Assembly (NCBI GenBank): GCA_903839795.1
Contig: CAIMDR010000711.1
Span: 1 to 5,118, forward strand
From: an uncultured Methylococcaceae bacterium
GTDB taxonomy: Bacteria > Pseudomonadota > Gammaproteobacteria > Methylococcales > Methylomonadaceae
Length of the DNA: 5,118 bases
Direction: 5' to 3'
Positions within the stretch are counted from its first letter, which is position 1. Every line of letters begins with the position of its first letter. The notes under the pieces are model-generated. The model was not told where the DNA came from. It was given only the letters and a program-made list of their open reading frames with translations, and made no database searches. Below, piece by piece: positions 1 through 4,984 of this stretch. The position numbers and the translations under genes were made by a program.

Positions 1-41
1 GAAAATACGGTCAAGTTGTTAATAGTCATCTGCTTTAGCAT
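1..41 (-). CDS. N-terminal fragment of a probable AAA-type ATPase (runs off window)
   Basis: An ATG at 41 is preceded, 8 bases upstream, by a good ribosome binding site (AGGGAG). It opens a frame that reads MLKQMTINNLTVF and then leaves the window. Beginnings of the form 'M-L-x-x-x-T-I-x-N-L-T-V-F' are typical of AAA/SMC-like ATPases annotated as AAA family ATPase, where a Walker A motif follows about 20 residues later, outside the window. The gene would lie 74 bases downstream of trpG on the same strand. What is seen is only the ribosome binding site and 13 codons. The family call is inference from a short N-terminus and could be wrong. Notably it is not trpD, which often follows trpG. Confidence 0.4.
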   Translation of the reverse strand, partial: MLKQMTINNLTVF

Positions 42-115
42 GGTTTTTTCTCCCTGAAGGTATAGAGCCTTGACCATTTAGCGTTCATACACTGGAGCGT
101 AAAATAGTGGTCTTT

Positions 116-745
116 TCACCTTTCTAAAAAATTCCTCAGCAAATCATGGCCATGTTCCGTCAAAATGGATTCCGGATGAAACTGTACGCCTTCAATGTCC
201 AGGGTTTTATGCCGGACGCCCATGATTTCATCCAAATTACCTGCATCATCCTGTGTCCATGCTGTAATTTCCAGACAATCAGGTAACGTGGCCTGTTCGA
301 TCACCAGCGAGTGATAACGGGTAGCGGTGAATGGATTAGACAAACCTTTGAATACGCCAAGATTGTGATGATGAATCAGTGAGGTTTTGCCGTGCATGAT
401 ATGTTTGGCATGGATAACATGGCCGCCAAAGGCATAACCGATGCTTTGATGACCCAAGCAAACGCCCAGAACAGGATATTTTCCGGCAAATTTTAAAATG
501 GCTTCAACCGATACACCGGCTTCTTTAGGTGTGCAAGGGCCGGGGGAAATGACGATTTTATCCGGTGCCAGTTTTTCTATATCCGCGATAGTCACCTGAT
601 CATTACGCACAACCGTAACATCTGCACCCAATTCGCCAAAATACTGCACCAAATTATAAGTAAACGAATCGTAATTATCGACCATGACTACGTTAATTCC
701 CCTCTTTGACAAAGGGGGGGTAGGGGGGATTTTTATTAAGCTCAT
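116..745 (-). CDS. trpG: Anthranilate synthase component II (glutamine amidotransferase), with a repeat-derived N-terminal extension
   Basis: TrpG is the class I glutamine amidotransferase subunit that releases ammonia from glutamine for TrpE, the first committed step of tryptophan synthesis from chorismate; it may also serve PabB. The typical start motif [14 protein letters not shown] is at residues 21-34. The oxyanion region is at 68-71 (PGPC). The nucleophile elbow GVCLGHQ at 94-100 has catalytic Cys96, and FHPES at 189-193 supplies His190 and Glu192, so the triad is intact. The 209 residues exceed the usual 185-195. The excess is an N-terminal segment (about residues 4-16, rich in Pro with LSKRG) encoded by a palindromic repeat. 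The ATG at 745 is chosen because it has an AAGGAG site 7 bases upstream and overlaps the trpE stop as ATGA, implying translational coupling. An internal ATG at 685 would give a normal 189-residue protein. The stop is TGA at 116-118. Confidence 0.96.
   Translation of the reverse strand: MSLIKIPPTPPLSKRGINVVMVDNYDSFTYNLVQYFGELGADVTVVRNDQVTIADIEKLAPDKIVISPGPCTPKEAGVSVEAILKFAGKYPVLGVCLGHQSIGYAFGGHVIHAKHIMHGKTSLIHHHNLGVFKGLSNPFTATRYHSLVIEQATLPDCLEITAWTQDDAGNLDEIMGVRHKTLDIEGVQFHPESILTEHGHDLLRNFLER
697..735. repeat. Short G/C-tract palindromic repeat inserted within the 5' end of trpG
   Basis: The plus strand has CCCCTCTTTG (699-708) facing CAAAGGGGGG (710-719), a 10-bp inverted repeat with one mismatch and a one-base gap. 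It is followed by TA, a run of six G and an A/T-rich end. This arrangement (C-tract, CTTTG/CAAAG hairpin, second G-tract) matches a dispersed palindromic repeat often seen between genes in gammaproteobacteria and cyanobacteria. On the minus strand it is translated as [11 protein letters not shown], a peptide frequently met when this repeat falls inside a predicted gene. The hairpin and G-tracts are seen directly. Membership of a repeat family is from memory and the exact ends are uncertain. Confidence 0.8.
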
Positions 746-2229
746 GCCTGTTCTCCTTCCAAGCCTGCTTCGGCCATACTGACGGCACGAAATATAGCGC
801 GGCCTTTGTTCATGGTTTCATCCCATTCGTTTCTGGGTACAGAATCGTAAACGATACCGGCACCCGCTTGTATATGTAACCGCTGGTCTTTAATAACAGC
901 GGTTCTAATGGCAATGGCCGTATCCAAATTTCCGGACCAGGCGATATAACCGACAGCACCGGAATAAACACCGCGTTTTACGGGTTCCAGTTCATCAATA
1001 ATTTCCATTGCGCGTATTTTTGGCGCACCGCTAACCGTTCCGGCCGGAAAAGTGGCTGCCAGTACATCAAAGGCATTTTTACCTTGCTGAAGTGTTCCGG
1101 TAACATTGGAAACAATGTGCATAACATGAGAATAACGTTCGACGATCATTTTATCGGTCAATTGTACAGTGCCTATTTCAGCCACACGCCCCGCATCATT
1201 GCGGCCTAAATCAATCAGCATTAAGTGTTCCGCCAGTTCTTTGGGGTCTGCCAATAATTCGTGTTCAAGAGCAATATCCTGTTCAGGCGTTGCACCGCGC
1301 CTTCGGGTTCCGGCAATCGGGCGCACCGTCACGGTATTATCTTCCAGTCTGACCAATATTTCCGGTGACGAGCCAACGATATGAAAATCATCCAGATTCA
1401 GGTAAAACATATAAGGTGATGGATTTAAGCAGCGTAAAGCGCGGTATAAATTCAGCGGCGAAGCGGTATAAGGGATTGACAGGCGCTGCGACAAAACTAC
1501 CTGCATAATGTCGCCATCGGTAATGTAGTCCTTGGCTTTTAATACCGCCTCTTCAAAACCTTGCTGGGTAAACCCTGAGACGAAATCAGTCTCTTCAACC
1601 GTGCAAGGGTTGGCATGTTTTTGGGGTTTGGCTTGCAGGTCGCGCAGTTTGATAGCCAGTTCAGAGACTCGCGCCACCGCACGCTGATAGGCATCGGCTT
1701 CTTCCGGGTTAGCATGAGTCAACAACAACACCTTGCCGGACAGATTATCAAACACCAGAATTTCTTCTGACACCATCAGCAAAATATCAGGACATCCGAG
1801 CGGGTCTGGCTTTTCTGTTCCACGCAAACGCGGTTCAATATAGCGAATGGTTTCATAACCAAAATAACCGACCAGACCGCCATTAAAGCGAGGTAAATCA
1901 GCAATGTCGGGCACGTTATAGCGTTGTTTGAATTGCTCAATCCAGATTAGCGGGTTGTCGTGCGTTACGGTTTCCAGTAACTCGCCGTCTTTTTCTACCC
2001 GAATTTGAGTGCCGTTGATTTTAACGACCGTTTTACAGGGCAGCCCTATGATGGAATAACGCCCCCATTGTTCACCACCGTGAACCGATTCGAATAAATA
2101 GGAATACGCGCCATCAGCCAATTTCAGATAAGCACTTAAAGGCGTATCCAAATCAGCCAAGACTTCGCGGCTAACCGGAATACGGTTGTAGCCTTGTTGG
2201 GCCAGGTGATTAAATTGTTCTAGGGTCAT
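742..2229 (-). CDS. trpE: Anthranilate synthase component I
   Basis: TrpE converts chorismate to anthranilate using ammonia delivered by TrpG. The 495-residue length is normal for the family. The N-terminal regulatory domain carries the segment [20 protein letters not shown] (residues 43-62), corresponding to the tryptophan-binding 'LLES' motif, here LFES, so feedback inhibition by tryptophan is expected. The chorismate-binding domain shows [12 protein letters not shown] (239-250), [10 protein letters not shown] (270-279), PIAGTRRRG (304-312), [12 protein letters not shown] (334-345), [14 protein letters not shown] (397-410) and [18 protein letters not shown] (455-472), all characteristic of TrpE rather than PabB. 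The ATG at 2229 fits the usual family N-terminus, although no clear Shine-Dalgarno sequence precedes it (ACAAAACCACC). The gene overlaps trpG by 4 bases. No leader peptide with tandem Trp codons is visible upstream, so attenuation is not supported. Confidence 0.98.
   Translation of the reverse strand: MTLEQFNHLAQQGYNRIPVSREVLADLDTPLSAYLKLADGAYSYLFESVHGGEQWGRYSIIGLPCKTVVKINGTQIRVEKDGELLETVTHDNPLIWIEQFKQRYNVPDIADLPRFNGGLVGYFGYETIRYIEPRLRGTEKPDPLGCPDILLMVSEEILVFDNLSGKVLLLTHANPEEADAYQRAVARVSELAIKLRDLQAKPQKHANPCTVEETDFVSGFTQQGFEEAVLKAKDYITDGDIMQVVLSQRLSIPYTASPLNLYRALRCLNPSPYMFYLNLDDFHIVGSSPEILVRLEDNTVTVRPIAGTRRRGATPEQDIALEHELLADPKELAEHLMLIDLGRNDAGRVAEIGTVQLTDKMIVERYSHVMHIVSNVTGTLQQGKNAFDVLAATFPAGTVSGAPKIRAMEIIDELEPVKRGVYSGAVGYIAWSGNLDTAIAIRTAVIKDQRLHIQAGAGIVYDSVPRNEWDETMNKGRAIFRAVSMAEAGLEGEQA
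753..758 (-). promoter_or_regulatory. Ribosome binding site deciding the trpG start
   Basis: AAGGAG on the minus strand lies 7 bases upstream of the ATG at 745, inside the last codons of trpE. Together with the ATGA stop/start overlap it supports 745 as the working start, so the repeat-encoded residues are probably present in the protein. The alternative internal ATG at 685 has GAGGGG, supplied by the repeat itself, at a long spacing of 13 bases. Confidence 0.75.
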
Positions 2230-2261
2230 GGTGGTTTTGTTATTCTATGTGTCTTTAAAGT

Positions 2262-2292
2262 ATCATAGGTTGACGTTTTTATCGTTAACCAA
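2262..2292 (-). promoter_or_regulatory. Weak candidate promoter for trpEG
   Basis: On the minus strand a TATGAT (2262-2267, one mismatch to TATAAT) lies about 35 bases before the trpE start. TTGGTT (2287-2292) is 19 bases further upstream; TTAACG (2283-2288) at 15 bases is an alternative. An imperfect inverted repeat (GTTGACG 2269-2275 with CGTTAAC 2283-2289, 6 of 7 pairs) lies between the boxes and could be an operator. Both spacings are off the ideal 17, so this is tentative. Read-through from the toxin-antitoxin genes is the alternative way to transcribe trpE. Confidence 0.25.
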
Positions 2293-2313
2293 CAGATTGA
2301 AGTTGCGTGGATT

Positions 2314-2523
2314 TTATCCCCAATTAATAGTTAAATCCCGATGCGAATCCGCACAATCTTTAAGATATAAGTTAATCAAGCTTTGATAAGGAATCCCTTT
2401 TTTCTCTGCGAGCTCTTCAAAATACCGAGTCGTTCCTTCATCCAAACGAATAGTAATCTGTTTTTTTAACTTTTTTGTATATGGATTCGGTATGGAATCA
2501 GAAAAATCATAATTATCACGCAT
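2314..2523 (-). CDS. brnA: BrnA/CopG-like ribbon-helix-helix antitoxin
   Basis: This small protein (69 residues) is the probable antitoxin and autorepressor partner of the BrnT-like toxin encoded just upstream. Residues 1-18 (MRDNYDFSDSIPNPYTKK) form the flexible toxin-contact arm typical of such antitoxins. Residues 19-57 (beta strand KQITIRLDEG, then two helices through YFEELAEKKGIPYQSLINLYLKDC) fit a ribbon-helix-helix DNA-binding domain. I chose the ATG at 2523, not one five codons upstream at 2538, because GAGGGG lies exactly 7 bases before 2523 and the protein then begins at the family's usual MRD-Y-FS. With this start it overlaps the toxin gene by 8 bases, implying coupled translation. 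Toxin-first order is usual for BrnT/BrnA. Assignment to BrnA rather than another CopG-type antitoxin family is from pattern recognition. Confidence 0.85.
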   Translation of the reverse strand: MRDNYDFSDSIPNPYTKKLKKQITIRLDEGTTRYFEELAEKKGIPYQSLINLYLKDCADSHRDLTINWG

Positions 2524-2812
2524 TACGAAACCCCTCATATTGTTTTTGTTCTGATTTATTGTCTTTACGCGCTGAAATAATCCTGAGCTGTTTGCCCGTT
2601 TTTCTATAACAGTGACAAACTAATAAAAGCCTTAACTGATTACTAAATCCTAATAGTAGAAAACGATCTTCTTCCTGTGAAGAGTCAGGGTCTGCAACTA
2701 AACGCGCATAATTATCATAAAACACTGTTTTTGCTTCCGTAAAAGAAACGCCATGTTTTTGTTGATTAGTTAAAGCTTTATTTTCATCCCAGGTAAATTC
2801 TAGCGCTTTCAT
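2516..2812 (-). CDS. brnT: BrnT-family (DUF497) type II toxin, probable ribonuclease
   Basis: BrnT toxins are RelE-fold ribonucleases that block translation until neutralised by BrnA. The 98-residue protein has the family's signatures in order: FTWDENKALTNQQKHGVSF (residues 6-24; family pattern F-x-W-D-x-x-K-A-x-x-N-x-x-K-H-G-V-S-F), EAKTVFYD (26-33), DRFLLLGFS (49-57), RLLLVCHCY (61-69) and RIISARK (77-83), ending with a Glu/Tyr-containing helix (S-E-Q-K-Q-Y-E-G, 87-94). Nothing looks truncated, so the toxin is probably functional and needs its partner. The ATG at 2812 is preferred over the TTG one codon upstream (2815) because AAAGG lies about 5 bases before it. The antitoxin gene overlaps its 3' end. 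Together they form a two-gene operon about 85 bases ahead of trpE. Such modules move horizontally and are not linked to tryptophan synthesis, so an accessory insertion is inferred. Confidence 0.92.
   Translation of the reverse strand: MKALEFTWDENKALTNQQKHGVSFTEAKTVFYDNYARLVADPDSSQEEDRFLLLGFSNQLRLLLVCHCYRKTGKQLRIISARKDNKSEQKQYEGFRNA
2531..2536 (-). promoter_or_regulatory. Ribosome binding site deciding the antitoxin start
   Basis: GAGGGG on the minus strand is 7 bases upstream of the ATG at 2523 and lies inside the last codons of the toxin gene. It would be coding sequence if translation began at the upstream ATG (2538), which has only an A-rich, SD-poor leader. Confidence 0.65.
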
Positions 2813-2826
2813 CAATACCTTTTAAT

Positions 2827-2855
2827 AGTTTACAGATCGGTAGAATTGTTGGCAA
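2827..2855 (-). promoter_or_regulatory. Tentative promoter of the toxin-antitoxin operon
   Basis: On the minus strand TTGCCA (2850-2855, five of six to TTGACA) is separated by exactly 17 bases from TAAACT (2827-2832, four of six to TATAAT). The caveat is position: the expected start site, near 2820, would leave only about eight leader bases and would cut into the presumed AAAGG ribosome binding site. An upstream promoter is therefore also possible. Confidence 0.25.
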
Positions 2856-2925
2856 ATATGAGATAATCCCAAGTCTCCACTCTCTGGATTTCGTTTTTCT
2901 CCATAGAAGATCACTTGCTGGATTT

Positions 2926-3723
2926 TTATGAGCCGCCCCGCATTTTTTGTTCAATTGAGCGAAGGGTATTTTGTATTTCTCGCTCTTTAAATTCAGGATC
3001 AATATCCTGAATATACTCAATAGCTGAAAAATCGTCACCTCTCCTTCTATTTTGCGGTGGTTCAAGAGCCTCAATTAGCAAAGCTTCAAGCGTTCCGACC
3101 AAGCTGGCAAGTGAAGTATTGAGAGTCGTTTCCCGTAGATTACCTTCTTGGGTTACATCAAGAAGACCAAACCACGAAAAACGATTCCAGCGACTGCCTA
3201 ACCGATCAATAGTATGTTCATACATTCGTTTGCCTAAAGGGCGATCAATAGATCGCCCAACATACACTACGGTATGATTATCATAAAGAATGTAAATGCC
3301 TTTTTGTTTGCCAAAATTCACAGGCTTGGAAAGTGCCTGTTGCTTTCCGAACATTTTAGGATCATTACGCCACACAACAAGGTCGCGTTGCCAATACATA
3401 CCGAAAGAATGAATAATGGAATCGGAAGCCTCATCTTCTGGGGCAGCAATATTTTCAGTTGTTTGTTCTTTTTTAACTGTCCCGACAACTGATGTTTTAG
3501 CCTTTAGAGTGAATATTCCTTTGCCAATACGAACAAACGGAGATCTATCACCATCGTGCTTAATCGATGCTGTTATTTGAGCACTTACTGTTGCCGCTGG
3601 TGTTGCACCATCAGTTTTGTAATAACCACGAGACAGAATTTGCTCTGAAATTTCCGTGTAATGTAGCGGTGTGTTAGTCTCTGCAAGCACCTTCTTTATG
3701 GCTTCTTTCCATGATTTCTCCAA
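2926..3723 (-). CDS. HARE-HTH-like winged helix fused to a GIY-YIG nuclease domain
   Basis: This 265-residue two-domain protein is not a named housekeeping enzyme. Residues 1-75 (SWKEAIKKVLAE, then PLHYTEISEQILSRGYYKT, TPAATVSAQITASIK, FVRIGKGIFTLK) fit a HARE-HTH winged helix, a DNA-binding module recurrent in restriction and chromatin proteins. Residues 76-105 are a polar, acidic linker. Residues 107-235 fit a GIY-YIG nuclease: GIY at 142-144, YVG at 154-156, Arg166 and His170 in GKRMYEH, Glu213 in TLEALLIEAL, and PPQN at 222-225. The catalytic Tyr, Arg and Glu positions all appear present, so activity is plausible. The TTG at 3723 is the start because GGGAG precedes it by 6 bases and the HTH begins at once. 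It lies upstream of, and in line with, brnT-brnA. A defence or DNA-cleavage role is inference. A short repeat, TIDRLG and SIDRPLG, is visible near the active site (residues 158-176). Confidence 0.85.
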   Translation of the reverse strand: MEKSWKEAIKKVLAETNTPLHYTEISEQILSRGYYKTDGATPAATVSAQITASIKHDGDRSPFVRIGKGIFTLKAKTSVVGTVKKEQTTENIAAPEDEASDSIIHSFGMYWQRDLVVWRNDPKMFGKQQALSKPVNFGKQKGIYILYDNHTVVYVGRSIDRPLGKRMYEHTIDRLGSRWNRFSWFGLLDVTQEGNLRETTLNTSLASLVGTLEALLIEALEPPQNRRRGDDFSAIEYIQDIDPEFKEREIQNTLRSIEQKMRGGS

Positions 3724-3729
3724 AATGCA

Positions 3730-3734
3730 CTCCC
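3730..3734 (-). promoter_or_regulatory. Ribosome binding site supporting a TTG start
   Basis: GGGAG on the minus strand is 6 bases upstream of the TTG at 3723. No in-frame ATG or GTG exists nearby upstream, and the encoded protein begins directly with the winged-helix domain, so the rare TTG start is well supported. Confidence 0.6.
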
Positions 3735-3739
3735 AAAAA

Positions 3740-3750
3740 CTGTAATACAG
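3740..3750. promoter_or_regulatory. 11-bp palindrome in the leader of the GIY-YIG gene, possible operator
   Basis: CTGTAATACAG has perfect 5-bp arms (CTGTA/TACAG) around a central A. It lies 17 bases upstream of the TTG start and just ahead of its ribosome binding site. It resembles a small dyad operator. It is too short for the CTG-N10-CAG form of an enterobacterial LexA box. Chance occurrence is possible. Confidence 0.25.
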
Positions 3751-3767
3751 ACCAGACCTAAAACCAA

Positions 3768-3852
3768 GTAGGACGGGTAGAGACGGGAGCTGAAACCCAT
3801 CATAATCAATAAACCGATGAGAGGGGTTTCGCTATCGCTCTACCCATCCTAC
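3768..3852. repeat. 85-bp imperfect palindromic repeat (MITE- or REP-like) between rpe and the GIY-YIG gene
   Basis: The outer arms GTAGGACGGGTAGAG (3768-3782) and CTCTACCCATCCTAC (3838-3852) pair at 14 of 15 positions. An inner pair, GAAACCC (3793-3799) with GGGTTTC (3824-3830), extends the hairpin around an A/T-rich loop. Elements beginning GTAGGATGGGTAGAGCG and containing GAAACCC are dispersed intergenic repeats in several gammaproteobacterial and methanotroph genomes; this family link is recollection. The element fills most of the 138-base gap downstream of rpe, and its hairpin could act as a terminator or mRNA stabiliser, although no T-run follows it on either strand. Confidence 0.85.
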
Positions 3853-3861
3853 AATGTTAAA

Positions 3862-4533
3862 TTATACGGCCAACGCCAATTCTGCACGCATTTCGTCAAT
3901 GACTTTTTTGTAATCCGGCTGGCTAAAAATTGCTGAACCGGCAACAAACGTATCAGCACCGGCTGCTTTAATGGCGCGAATGTTGTCGACTTTTACGCCG
4001 CCGTCAATTTCCAGACGAATATTAAGACCACTGTCGTCAATCCGTTTTCTGACCAGCTTTAACTTATCTAAAGCTGAAGGGATAAATGATTGACCGCCAA
4101 AACCCGGGTTAACAGACATTAATAAAATCATGTCCAGCTTGTCCATCACATAATCCAGATAATGCAGTGATGTGCCCGGGTTAAATACCAATCCGGCGTG
4201 GCAACCGCAATCTTTAATCAATTGCAGGGTGCGGTCGATATGCACAGAGGCTTCAGGATGGAAAGTAATGATGCTGGCACCGGCTTTGGCAAAATCAGGA
4301 ATCAAACGGTCAACGGGTTCAACCATCAAATGCACGTCAATAGGTGCAGTTACGCCGTGTTTTCTTAAGGCTTCACAAACCAAAGGCCCGATAGTCAGGT
4401 TGGGCACGAAATGATTGTCCATCACATCAAAATGTACAACATCAGCGCCATCAGCTAAAACTCTATCAACGTCTTCGCCTAATTTGGCAAAATTGGCTGA
4501 AAGTATGGAGGGAGCAATCCAGTTTTCGTTCAT
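3862..4533 (-). CDS. rpe: Ribulose-phosphate 3-epimerase
   Basis: Rpe interconverts ribulose 5-phosphate and xylulose 5-phosphate in the cytosol, serving the pentose phosphate, Calvin and ribulose monophosphate cycles. The 223-residue TIM barrel is full length. Key motifs are APSILSANF (residues 7-15, with Ser9), [14 protein letters not shown] (32-45, with metal ligands His34 and Asp36), DVHLMV (66-71, with His68), [12 protein letters not shown] (139-150, phosphate loop), LEIDGGV (174-180, with Asp177) and VAGSAIF (197-203). Asp36 and Asp177 are the expected acid-base pair, and all metal ligands are present. The ATG at 4533 has GAGGA 7 bases upstream. In many gammaproteobacteria rpe is followed by gph and then trpE. 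Here the next genes are the GIY-YIG gene and the toxin-antitoxin pair, then trpE. Confidence 0.98.
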   Translation of the reverse strand: MNENWIAPSILSANFAKLGEDVDRVLADGADVVHFDVMDNHFVPNLTIGPLVCEALRKHGVTAPIDVHLMVEPVDRLIPDFAKAGASIITFHPEASVHIDRTLQLIKDCGCHAGLVFNPGTSLHYLDYVMDKLDMILLMSVNPGFGGQSFIPSALDKLKLVRKRIDDSGLNIRLEIDGGVKVDNIRAIKAAGADTFVAGSAIFSQPDYKKVIDEMRAELALAV

Positions 4534-4560
4534 ATTCTGTTCCTCTGCGTAAAATTGTTT

Positions 4561-4566
4561 ATTATA
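4561..4566 (-). promoter_or_regulatory. Probable -10 box of the rpe promoter
   Basis: A perfect TATAAT on the minus strand lies 27 bases upstream of the rpe ATG, giving an expected leader of about 20 bases that contains the GAGGA ribosome binding site. No good -35 box is found 16-18 bases upstream (GAGGAT at 17), so the call rests on the -10 box and its position. Confidence 0.4.
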
Positions 4567-4576
4567 TCTTTTTTTA

Positions 4577-4605
4577 GCCGTTGATCCTCGTTATAAAACA
4601 ACGGC
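4577..4605. promoter_or_regulatory. Inverted repeat between the divergent rpe and FAH-family genes
   Basis: GCCGTTG (4577-4583) and CAACGGC (4599-4605) are perfect 7-bp arms around 15 bases. The dyad is centred in the 100-base divergent intergenic region, just upstream of the rpe -10 box, and its loop holds a TATAAA (4592-4597) that could be a plus-strand -10 box. An operator shared by the two divergent genes is possible. Neither strand has a T-run after the stem, so it is not a standard terminator. Confidence 0.35.
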
Positions 4606-4633
4606 GGTTGCCATCATACAGGAAACACAATCG

Positions 4634-4984
4634 ATGAAACTAGTGACCTTTACTTATAACAATCAAATGCGTGTTGGTGCGGTTATTAATGATGCCGTTG
4701 TTGACAGTCACGGCAGCGCCGATATTCCGCAATCCATGATTGAATTTCTTGGCGCAGGCGCTACCGCATTATTGGCCATACAGGCACTGATTGACACCGG
4801 TAATGCGCGTATTGCCTTGGCTGAGGTTAAGCTAAATGCGCCAGTGCCAAGGCCGGGGAAATATCTGGGAATTGCCCTAAACTATGCCGACCACATAGCA
4901 GAAACGGGTCGTGACCAGCCTGAATATCCGAGTTTTTTTACCAAACAAAGTAGCTGTGTTATCGGCTACGGTGATGCTAAGTAA
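4634..4984 (+). pseudogene. Fumarylacetoacetate hydrolase (FAH) family protein, 5' part only, interrupted by an insertion
   Basis: FAH-family enzymes (acylpyruvases and 2-keto-hydroxy-dienoate hydratases and hydrolases) are usually about 280 residues and bind a divalent metal through acidic residues in the C-terminal two thirds. Here an intact N-terminal domain (residues 1-70, MKLVTFTYNNQMRVGAV onwards) and the beginning of the catalytic domain are present: PRPGKYLGIALNYADHIAETG (72-92), then PEYPSFFTKQSSCVIG (96-111). The frame then reads GYGDAK and stops at 4982-4984. Family proteins normally continue 'GDAI' followed by the metal-site region, so homology ends after Ala115. The start has AGGA 10 bases upstream. 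All expected metal ligands are missing, so the product is presumably inactive. The rest of the gene may lie beyond the inserted element, outside the window. Confidence 0.8.

Noticed and set aside
1169..1384. 71-codon plus-strand open frame
   Set aside because: It lies wholly inside trpE on the opposite strand, shows no recognisable domain and is explained by the composition of the trpE gene.
2230..2313. Trp leader peptide and attenuator upstream of trpE
   Set aside because: There is no short ORF with tandem Trp codons and no terminator/antiterminator hairpin pair in the 84-base gap.
2524..2538. Longer antitoxin starting at the ATG at 2538
   Set aside because: The extra five codons contain the GAGGGG ribosome binding site of the better start at 2523, and the family N-terminus begins at MRD.
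2784..3074. 96-codon minus-strand open frame spanning the end of the GIY-YIG gene and the start of brnT
   Set aside because: It overlaps two well-supported genes in another frame and shows no recognisable domain.
3274..3492. 72-codon plus-strand open frame
   Set aside because: It is antisense to the GIY-YIG gene and has no family resemblance.
3768..3852. Rho-independent terminator downstream of rpe
   Set aside because: The hairpin is too long and imperfect and lacks a following T-run; a dispersed palindromic repeat explains it better, although it may still affect transcription.
4172..4414. 80-codon plus-strand open frame
   Set aside because: It is antisense to rpe, whose own frame is strongly supported by catalytic motifs.
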